Positions 28,480 to 36,147 of a stretch of 36,147 bases of DNA are shown here, piece after piece. The number at the start of each line of letters is the position of its first letter. Position 1 is the first letter of the stretch. This stretch comes from Gammaproteobacteria bacterium (GTDB lineage Bacteria > Pseudomonadota > Gammaproteobacteria > Steroidobacterales > Steroidobacteraceae). The stretch spans positions 1 to 36,147 of the forward strand of contig DAHXNE010000081.1 in the NCBI GenBank assembly GCA_027366635.1. Direction: 5' to 3'. The notes under the pieces are model-generated. The model saw only the letters and a program-made list of their open reading frames with translations. It made no database searches and was not told where the DNA came from. A program made the translations under genes and the position numbers.

Positions 28480-28505
28480 TAGCAGCCACGCAGAGAGAGT
28501 GCTAA
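28479..28505 (+). promoter_or_regulatory. CIRCE operator (HrcA site) of groESL
   Basis: The 9-9-9 layout is exact: left arm TTAGCAGCC, nine-base spacer, right arm GAGTGCTAA. The right arm is the perfect CIRCE consensus; the left arm differs from TTAGCACTC at two positions. It lies at the expected transcription start of groES, where HrcA binding represses. With the sigma-32-like promoter this suggests dual heat-shock control. hrcA itself is not in the window. Confidence 0.85.
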
Positions 28506-28562
28506 TAGCGCCTCCGCAGCGTTGGTTTTACTCAACCCATTGGTTTCTAAGGAGCGTCCACC

Positions 28563-30513
<1,951 letters not shown>

Positions 30514-30518
30514 CTCCC

Positions 30519-30679
30519 CCTCTAAAGAGGTATCGATTCCGCAGCACGGAATCGCTATCATGACAACATCGGTTAGGGATTGTGCCCGACCCCAAAGCGG
30601 GGACAATCCTGAAAGACGCGGATCAAGACCCCCCTATTCCGCGCAATCCTCAAAGCCCCGCTCTGCGGGGCTTTTTTTT
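30519..30679 (+). ncRNA. Candidate structured RNA or glnE leader between groEL and glnE
   Basis: Five stem-loops follow each other: CCTC/GAGG (30519-30530, loop TAAA); CGATTCCG/CGGAATCG (30534-30554, loop CAGCA); GGATTGT/ACAATCC (30577-30609) with an inner CCCC/GGGG; CGCGGA/TCCGCG (30617-30643) with a 15-base loop containing C6; and the terminator at 30652. A TATCAT (30556-30561) could be a -10 box, which would give an RNA of about 110 nt, but its -35 is poor. The 12-base stretch at 30604-30615 recurs at 30644-30655 with one mismatch (CAATCCTGAAAG and CAATCCTCAAAG). GCGGGG at 30597-30602 is identical to the terminator's 3' arm, so it could pair with the 5' arm and prevent termination. It may be a separate small RNA, a groEL 3' product, or an attenuator in front of glnE. 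No known RNA family is recognised. Confidence 0.5.
30652..30679 (+). terminator. Intrinsic terminator after groESL
   Basis: AAAGCCCCGC-TCT-GCGGGGCTTT forms a 10-bp perfect stem with a 3-base loop, ending in eight T (30672-30679). This is the strongest terminator in the window. It lies 120 bp before glnE and thus separates glnE from groESL unless it is overridden. Confidence 0.92.
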
Positions 30680-30799
30680 CGCTTCCACGCAACACCGTGT
30701 AATGCCCTGGCGCTGCTGTCGCGGCCGCATGTTGTTGTCTCTATCCCACAGCGAGGCGCACGCCTTGCGTTCGACCCGCGCTTCAGGCTGTATGTCGGC

Positions 30800-33652
30800 A
30801 TGAGTCCCGCACTCGAGGCCTGCGTTCAGCGACACATCGAGGCCCTGGACAGGGCCGCGCCAGATTGTGTCGCTACGTTGCCGGTACAGCTTGCGGCCAG
30901 CGTGCCCCGGGTCTTTGCGGCCAGCGAGTTCGTCGCCGAGGCGTGTGCCCGGGATCCCGAGATACTCGCCGATCCGAGCGAGTGTGCGGCGCTGCTGCGC
31001 CCTCTGGAGCCCGGGGAGATCGCGCGGCTGGCCCCGCAGTTGCACGACAGCGAGGAGCAGATGCTTGCGGCTCTGCGCCGCTGGCGGCGCAGAGCCCTGG
31101 TGCGTATCGCCTGGCGCGCGCTTGCCGGTTGGGCCGACGTCGAACAGACCCTGCGGGAATCCTCGGAATTCGCCGACGCGGCCATCGCGGTCTGCGTCGA
31201 GTATGCCCGCCGTGACCTGACTCGGCGTTTCGGCGAGCCGCGCGGCCCCGACGGCGGTGTGCAGCCGTTGGTCGTTCTGGCGATGGGCAAGCTCGGCGGC
31301 CGGGAGCTGAATTTCTCCTCGGACGTCGATCTGGTCCTGCTCTTTCCCGAGCACGGCGATACCGACGGCGCGCGCTCGATCAGCAACGAGGAATTCTTCG
31401 CCCGGCTCGGCCAGGGCATGATCCGGCTGTTGGAAACCCCGACGCCCGAAGGCATCGTCCTGCGGGTGGATACGCGGCTGCGTCCCTTCGGCGGCAGCGG
31501 GCCGCTGGTTGCCAGTTTTGCGTTTCTGGAGGAATACCTGCCGTTGCACGGCCGTGATTGGGAGCGCTACGCGTACGTCAAGGCGCGAGCGGTCGTGGGC
31601 GCGGAGCGGTTCGCGGAGCTCGAAGCCGGGACGCTGCGGCCGTTCGTCTACCGGCGCTACCTCGATTACGGGGTGTTCGAGAGCCTGCGCGAGATGAAGG
31701 CGCTGATCGAGCGCGAAGTGGCGCGTCGGGAGTTGGCCGAGCATGTCAAGCTCGGTCCGGGCGGCATTCGCGAGATCGAGTTCATCGTCCAGACGTTTCA
31801 GCTGATTCGCGGCGGTCGGTATCCGCCTCTGCGCGATCCGGCGCTGCTTCCCGTTCTGGCGCTGCTCGGCCGCGAGCGGTTGCTGCCGGCGGCGCAGTGC
31901 GAGCAGTTGCGCGCGGCCTATCGCTATCTGCGCCGTCTCGAGAACGCACTGCAAATGTTCGCGGACCGTCAGGTGCACCAGCTACCGACCGATGCGCTCA
32001 CCCGCGAGCGCATTGCCCAGGCCATCGGCGAGCCGGATTGGAACGCGCTGATGGGCGCGCTCGATGTGCATCGGCGGCGCGTCGCGAGTCACTTTCGGCG
32101 CCTGATGCTCGGCACCGGGCAGCCGCCGCGGGCGGGCGTGCGCATCGATCTCGGCCGGGTGTGGGAAGATCCCGCGGAAGCCGCCAGCCTCGCCGAATCG
32201 CTCGCCCAGAGCGGCTTCGGACCGGCCGAAGATGTGGCGCGGCAGATTCTCCAATTGCGCGCCTCCGGGCTGGTGCGCAAGCTCGATGAGGCCGGTCGGC
32301 GGCGCCTGCAGACACTGCTGCCGCCGCTGTTGAGCGACATTGCCGCGGCGATCCCGGCCGGCGATGAGCAACTGCTGGTGCTGCGCAGAATCCTGGCAAT
32401 CCTCGAGGCCATGGGCAGGCGCTCAGCATACTTCGCACTGCTCGCCGAGAGTCCCGCGGTGCGCGAGCGTCTGGTGCAGATCTGCCGGCGAGGAGAGTTT
32501 CTGGCGCGCCAGATCGCCGCCTACCCGCTGCTGCTCGATGAGCTCATCGATGCGCACGCCTTCGAGGAGTTGCCGGAGCGCGCCGCGCTCGAGCGCGAGC
32601 TCGATACCGGACTCGCCCGTGCGCCCGAGGACGATCCGGAGCTGCAGGTGGAGGCGTTATGTCACTTTCAGCGCGCCGCGGTGTTTCGGGTCGCCGTCGC
32701 GGATCTGTCCGGACGGCTGCCGGTGATGCGCGTCAGCGATCGGCTGACCGAAATCGCCGCAATCATCCTGGACCGCGCCCTCGCGATCGGCTGGCGGCAG
32801 ATCACGGCGCAATTAGGCAGCCCATGCTGCGGTGCCGAGCGCCGTCCGGTGCAGGTCGGCATCATCGGCTACGGCAAGCTCGGCGGCCTGGAGCTTGGCT
32901 ACGACTCGGATCTCGACCTGGTATTTCTGCACGACTCGCGCGGCGAGCGCCAGGAGACCTGCGGCAGCCGCCCGATCGACAATCAACTGTTCTTCGTGCG
33001 CCTGGTGCAGCGGGTCGTCCATCTGCTGACGGTGCACTCGAGCGCCGGTCGGCTTTACGAGGTTGATGTGCGGCTGCGACCGAGCGGCAAGAGCGGCCTG
33101 CTGGTGACGCAAATCGACGCGTTCGCCGAATACCAGCGCAACGAGGCGTGGACCTGGGAACACCAGGCGCTGCTGCATGCGCGCGCGGTAGCCGGCTCGC
33201 ACGCCTTGTGCGCCGAATTCGAGCGCATCCGGCTCGATGTATTGCGTTGCCACGTCCGTCGGGATGAGCTGCGCTCGAGCGTGCGCTCGATGCGCGAGCG
33301 AATGCGCCGCGAGCACGCCAAGGGCAGGGTTGGCTGGATGGACCTGAAGCAGGACGCGGGCGGGATCGCGGATATCGAGTTTCTCGCGCAATACTGGGCG
33401 CTCAACTGGGCGTGGCGGTACCCGCCGGTGGCGATGTTCTCCGACACCATTCGCCAGCTGGAATCAGCGGCGTCCGCGGCCCTGGTGCCGCAGTCCACTG
33501 TGGATGCGCTGACCGGCGCCTACCGGGCCTACCGGGCCTGTCGGCACCATCTGGCGCTCGAGGGCGGGCCGGAGTGCGTCCCCGCGGAGCGGTTCAGCGC
33601 CGAACGGGCGGCGGTGAGTGCCATCTGGCAGGAGACGTTCGAGGGCCGCTAG
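30800..33652 (+). CDS. glnE: Glutamine synthetase adenylyltransferase / adenylyl-removing enzyme
   Basis: GlnE attaches AMP to glutamine synthetase when nitrogen is plentiful and removes it when nitrogen is scarce, under control of PII and glutamine. The 950-residue product (E. coli 946) has two nucleotidyltransferase domains: the N-terminal deadenylylase with GKLGGRELNFSSDVDL (about 162-177), and the C-terminal adenylylase with GKLGGLELGYDSDLDL (about 690-705). Each is followed by an RLRP block (DTRLRPFGGSG, DVRLRPSGKSG) and a helical domain (GGIREIEFIVQ, GGIADIEFLAQ). The ATG at 30800 is chosen because the open frame further upstream runs through the groESL terminator and is not family-like. 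The start has a weak ribosome site. Upstream structured RNA may affect its expression. Confidence 0.96.
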   Translation: MSPALEACVQRHIEALDRAAPDCVATLPVQLAASVPRVFAASEFVAEACARDPEILADPSECAALLRPLEPGEIARLAPQLHDSEEQMLAALRRWRRRALVRIAWRALAGWADVEQTLRESSEFADAAIAVCVEYARRDLTRRFGEPRGPDGGVQPLVVLAMGKLGGRELNFSSDVDLVLLFPEHGDTDGARSISNEEFFARLGQGMIRLLETPTPEGIVLRVDTRLRPFGGSGPLVASFAFLEEYLPLHGRDWERYAYVKARAVVGAERFAELEAGTLRPFVYRRYLDYGVFESLREMKALIEREVARRELAEHVKLGPGGIREIEFIVQTFQLIRGGRYPPLRDPALLPVLALLGRERLLPAAQCEQLRAAYRYLRRLENALQMFADRQVHQLPTDALTRERIAQAIGEPDWNALMGALDVHRRRVASHFRRLMLGTGQPPRAGVRIDLGRVWEDPAEAASLAESLAQSGFGPAEDVARQILQLRASGLVRKLDEAGRRRLQTLLPPLLSDIAAAIPAGDEQLLVLRRILAILEAMGRRSAYFALLAESPAVRERLVQICRRGEFLARQIAAYPLLLDELIDAHAFEELPERAALERELDTGLARAPEDDPELQVEALCHFQRAAVFRVAVADLSGRLPVMRVSDRLTEIAAIILDRALAIGWRQITAQLGSPCCGAERRPVQVGIIGYGKLGGLELGYDSDLDLVFLHDSRGERQETCGSRPIDNQLFFVRLVQRVVHLLTVHSSAGRLYEVDVRLRPSGKSGLLVTQIDAFAEYQRNEAWTWEHQALLHARAVAGSHALCAEFERIRLDVLRCHVRRDELRSSVRSMRERMRREHAKGRVGWMDLKQDAGGIADIEFLAQYWALNWAWRYPPVAMFSDTIRQLESAASAALVPQSTVDALTGAYRAYRACRHHLALEGGPECVPAERFSAERAAVSAIWQETFEGR

Positions 33653-33676
33653 GCGCATGTTGCGCGCTTCGGTCGG

Positions 33677-33682
33677 TATAAT
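33677..33682 (+). promoter_or_regulatory. Candidate -10 box TATAAT before the zinc-finger gene
   Basis: A perfect TATAAT lies 38 bp before the ATG of the small zinc-finger gene, in the gap after glnE. No convincing -35 is seen at 16-18 bp, so confidence is moderate. Confidence 0.45.
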
Positions 33683-33719
33683 AGGCAGCCGCGCGATTTC
33701 GTTCTCGTAAGGAATTGAC

Positions 33720-33917
33720 ATGGTCGCAGCAGTGCAGCCTCTGATTCAGCCCAATGCTCAGCAGCATTACGAGGTGGGTCCCGATGACCTGCCGCTTTCC
33801 TGCCCCATGCCGCAGATGAAGCTGTGGAATTCTCACCCCAGGGTGTATCTGCCCATCGAGGCGAGCGGTTGGGCCAAATGCCCCTACTGCGGCGCGGAGT
33901 ACACGCTGCGCCGCTGA
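33720..33917 (+). CDS. Small zinc-finger protein (zf-CHCC, NDUFS6-like)
   Basis: A 65-residue protein with a single zinc-binding set spread as Cys28 (LSCPM), His39 (WNSHP), Cys54 and Cys57 (KCPYCGAEY), the CHCC arrangement of the family that includes the mitochondrial complex I subunit NDUFS6. Bacterial members are short and of unknown function. AAGGAA lies 7 bases upstream of the ATG, a good ribosome site. It follows glnE by 67 bp and converges with waaA, 25 bp away. In several gammaproteobacteria such a gene lies near ilvE and LPS core genes as I recall; ilvE itself is absent here. Confidence 0.9.
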   Translation: MVAAVQPLIQPNAQQHYEVGPDDLPLSCPMPQMKLWNSHPRVYLPIEASGWAKCPYCGAEYTLRR

Positions 33918-33942
33918 TGGACGCCTTGGCCCGTCGGTGACC

Positions 33943-35232
33943 TCACGCTTGCGGAGTCTCGCGGCGCGATGTTGCCGCATCGGCGAGCAGCGGCTCGATG
34001 AGTTCCATCAGCCGCTCGAGCGCGCCGCGGTTGGCCTCGACCGCCGCGCGCCCCAGGCCGCCGACGCGCGCCCGCTCGGACGCATCCCGCAGCCACGCGC
34101 CGATACAGGCCGCCAGTGAGTCGGCATCGCGTACCCTGCGCGCACCGCCGCATTCGATCAGGACATCAGCCACCTGCGCCGCATTGAACGTATACGGTCC
34201 GGTGGCCACCGCACGCCCCAGAGCCGCCGGCTCCAGCAGGTTGTGCCCTCCGACGGGCACCAGGCTCCCCCCCACGAACGCTACGTCGGCTGCGGCGTAG
34301 AACTCCAGAAGCTCACCCAACGTATCGAGCAGCACGACGGCGGCGTCTCCGACCCGCTGATGATCCGCAGCGCGAGAATGGCGTACGTACGGGATATTCC
34401 GCTCGGCGAGCCGGGCGGCGACCGCATCGAAGCGCCGCGGGTGGCGCGGAGCCAGTACCAGCACCGCGGCCGGCAGCCGCCCGCGTATCAGGTTGTGAGC
34501 TGCGATGACCTGCTCGTCCTCGCCTTCGTGGGTGCTGCCCGCCACCCACATCGGGCGGCCCGGCGCACACTCCTCGCGCAGACGCTCGCCGCGCACGGTG
34601 ATGTCCAGCGGCAGCGTGACATCGAATTTGAGATTGCCGATGACGTGAGTTCGATCGGGCTCGGCGCCGATGGCGCGGAAGCGCTCGGCGTCCTCGACGC
34701 TCTGTGCCGCCACCTGGACCCCGTTCAGCGCCGTGCGGAACAACGTTCCAAAGCGTCGGTAGCGGCGCGCCGAGCGGCTCGAGAGGCGCGCGTTGGCAAC
34801 CACGAGCCCGATGTTCCGCTGGCGGCACGCGCGGTAGAGCGTCGGCCAGAGCTCGGTCTCGAGAATGATCGCCAGACGGGGCCGTGCGCGATCGAGAAAG
34901 CGGTGCACGGCGCCGGGCAGGTCGTAGGGCAGGTAGCGTATGAACAGATCGGGGCCGAGGGCGCCGGCGCGAGCCGCACCCGTTGTCGTGAATGCGGTGA
35001 TCAGAATCGGCAGCGACGGGTGGCGTTCACGCAGGGCTCGCACGAGTGTGGCGGCCAGTTGCACTTCGCCCACCGACGCGGCATGAATCCACAGGGGCGC
35101 ACCCTCGATGTGGGCGCCGAACCCGAAGCGCTCCGAGAGTCGCCGGCCTGGAACTGCGCGCCCTCCTAGGGCGAGGGTCGCCGCATGCAGGGGTGCGGCG
35201 AGGCAGACCGCCAGCCGGTAGAGCGATCGCAC
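33943..35232 (-). CDS. waaA: 3-Deoxy-D-manno-octulosonic acid transferase (KDO transferase)
   Basis: WaaA adds KDO to the lipid A precursor at the inner membrane, beginning the LPS core. The 429-residue product (E. coli 425) has an N-terminal hydrophobic anchor (LYRLAVCLAAPLHAATLALGG), the RLSERFGFG segment, the catalytic Glu in WIHAASVGEVQLA (Glu56), ETELWPTLYRAC, VIGNLKFD, a GSTHEGEDEQV donor-site block and VGGSLVPVGGHNLLEPAALG. The start is GTG 35232, overlapping the stop of the KDO kinase gene by one base (TAGTG), so the two are probably translationally coupled. A longer frame exists upstream but only overlaps the kinase. Confidence 0.95.
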   Translation of the reverse strand: MRSLYRLAVCLAAPLHAATLALGGRAVPGRRLSERFGFGAHIEGAPLWIHAASVGEVQLAATLVRALRERHPSLPILITAFTTTGAARAGALGPDLFIRYLPYDLPGAVHRFLDRARPRLAIILETELWPTLYRACRQRNIGLVVANARLSSRSARRYRRFGTLFRTALNGVQVAAQSVEDAERFRAIGAEPDRTHVIGNLKFDVTLPLDITVRGERLREECAPGRPMWVAGSTHEGEDEQVIAAHNLIRGRLPAAVLVLAPRHPRRFDAVAARLAERNIPYVRHSRAADHQRVGDAAVVLLDTLGELLEFYAAADVAFVGGSLVPVGGHNLLEPAALGRAVATGPYTFNAAQVADVLIECGGARRVRDADSLAACIGAWLRDASERARVGGLGRAAVEANRGALERLMELIEPLLADAATSRRETPQA

Positions 35233-35990
35233 TACGCCGACCGCGCCGCCTCGAGCGCGGGCGCCGAGCGGTAGCCGTCGAGCAGTGCGTGCCAGTCCGC
35301 CTCGGTAAAGCGTTCCGGCGGCATTCCGTAGGTCACTTTTTCCAGCGAGCGGCGCAGGCGCACCAGGTTTCCGTCCCGCCACAGCCCGTCGGGTCGCAGC
35401 CGGGACCGGTCGAAATCCACCAGATACACCTCCTCGCCGAGCAACACGTTGCGCGCATTGAGGTCGGCGTGACACACGCCCAGATCGTGGAAGCGCCGGA
35501 TGCAGCGGCCGATCGCGATCCACGTGAGCAGCGGCAGGGGCGCAAGTCCCAGGGCATAACTCAGCGCGGCGGCTCCGGCCAGACGCTCGGTGATGATGTC
35601 GCCGCGGTAGCTATGGCCGTCCCGCACGTAACGGGCCGCGATCGGCGCCGGCACCGGCAGTCCCGCGCGGTGCAGCCGATGCATGAGCGCCCATTCGGCG
35701 AATGGCCGTGTGCGCCACTCGCCACGCCAGATGTAGCGATCGGCGCAAACGCGGGCGACGGCGCCGCCACGCCGGTAGTGACGCAATACCAGCTCGCGCC
35801 CCGGCGTGCGGATGAAGTGTGTCGCGCCGCGGCCGCGCGCCGCGCCGCCGAGGTAGCCCTGCGCGGCCCAGTACTGCGGATCGAACCAACCGGGCTGACA
35901 ATTGCGCTCCAGCGCCGCGTTGTATAGCATGGCGCCGCCGGCGACGGTCACTTGCTTGACCCACGGCCCCAGCGCCCCGTTCGCGCTCAC
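35232..35990 (-). CDS. kdkA: 3-Deoxy-D-manno-octulosonic acid kinase
   Basis: KdkA phosphorylates the KDO residue of the LPS inner core. The 252-residue product (Haemophilus KdkA about 241) shows the kinase catalytic loop HADLNARN (174-181), the metal-binding DFD (192-194), GHSYRGDIITERL earlier, and a C-terminal YGMPPERFTEADWHALLDGY as in the KdkA family. The start GTG 35990 has GAGGAG about 9 bases upstream; the frame further upstream runs into the divergent glycosyltransferase and is rejected. It is coupled to waaA, so both act in turn on the same KDO. A WaaA-KdkA pair suggests an inner core with phosphorylated KDO, as in Haemophilus, though this is inference. Confidence 0.92.
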   Translation of the reverse strand: MSANGALGPWVKQVTVAGGAMLYNAALERNCQPGWFDPQYWAAQGYLGGAARGRGATHFIRTPGRELVLRHYRRGGAVARVCADRYIWRGEWRTRPFAEWALMHRLHRAGLPVPAPIAARYVRDGHSYRGDIITERLAGAAALSYALGLAPLPLLTWIAIGRCIRRFHDLGVCHADLNARNVLLGEEVYLVDFDRSRLRPDGLWRDGNLVRLRRSLEKVTYGMPPERFTEADWHALLDGYRSAPALEAARSA

Positions 35991-36020
35991 TCGTTCGTGC
36001 TCCTCAACCTGACGGCCGCG

Positions 36021-36147
36021 ATGTTGCTCGCAGATCGACCCCCGCGCTCCCTGTGCATTCTGCGGCTGTCCTCGCTCGGCGACACCTGCCACGCGGTGCC
36101 GATCGTACGCACGCTGCAGAAAGCATGGCCCGAGACCCGCTTGACCT
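36021..36147 (+). CDS. Glycosyltransferase family 9 (heptosyltransferase-like), N-terminal part
   Basis: Only 42 codons are present before the window ends. The visible sequence ILRLSSLGDTCHAVPIVRTLQKAWPE is the family 9 N-terminal signature: a first beta strand, then SLGD and a helix, as in the ADP-heptose transferases WaaC and WaaF. It diverges from kdkA across 30 bp and belongs to the LPS core cluster. Which heptosyltransferase it is cannot be told from this piece. ATG 36021 is used; an in-frame GTG at 35997 overlaps the kinase ribosome-site region and is an alternative. Confidence 0.88.
   Translation, partial: MLLADRPPRSLCILRLSSLGDTCHAVPIVRTLQKAWPETRLT

Noticed and set aside
30560-30799. 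Upstream extension of glnE by 80 codons
   Set aside because: It would be translated straight through the terminator at 30652-30679 and has no GlnE similarity.

Overview
The window reads as chromosomal housekeeping DNA from a high-GC gammaproteobacterium. The gene orders rhlB < > trxA-rho, holA-nadD-rsfS-rlmH-maf-rng, dusB-fis, accB-accC-prmA and cutA-dsbD beside groESL are gammaproteobacterial. My guess is a lineage near Xanthomonadales/Nevskiales; this is inference, and no rRNA is present to test it. I see no prophage, insertion sequence, CRISPR array, tRNA or rRNA.

Layout. (1) 1-4351, minus strand: the start of an outer-membrane beta-barrel protein, then a molybdate/tungstate-type ABC importer whose permease and ATPase are fused in one chain, its binding protein, and a proline iminopeptidase. 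(2) 4458-12900, plus strand: holA, nadD, rsfS, rlmH, maf, rng, a nitrilase-family amidase, tldD and a PLP-dependent group II decarboxylase, packed with short gaps and stop/start overlaps. (3) 12937-14579, minus strand: a DUF465 protein and rhlB. (4) 15104-16878, plus strand: trxA and rho, where the rho frame runs back to overlap the trxA stop. (5) 28195 down to 17029, minus strand: cutA, dsbD, a 423-bp gap, aroQ, accB, accC, prmA, a DUF3426 protein, dusB, fis, purH, purD. This joins disulfide reduction, the shikimate pathway, fatty-acid initiation, tRNA modification, a nucleoid protein and purine synthesis. (6) 28563-33917, plus strand: groES and groEL behind a CIRCE operator, then a strongly structured segment ending in a good intrinsic terminator, then glnE and a small zinc-finger protein. 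(7) 33943-36147: waaA and a KDO kinase on the minus strand, diverging from a heptosyltransferase-family gene on the plus strand, so lipopolysaccharide inner-core genes.

The most interesting item is not a protein. Between groEL and glnE (30519-30679) there are five successive stem-loops, one with a run of six C in its loop, ending in a T8 terminator. An upstream GCGGGG arm is identical to the terminator's 3' arm, so it could act as an antiterminator. This could be a small RNA gene or a leader/attenuator of glnE. A perfect 8-bp dyad with an 11-bp spacer just upstream of aroQ is a second candidate regulatory element.

Several genes use non-ATG starts by my reading: holA TTG; the decarboxylase, trxA, rho, waaA and the KDO kinase GTG.
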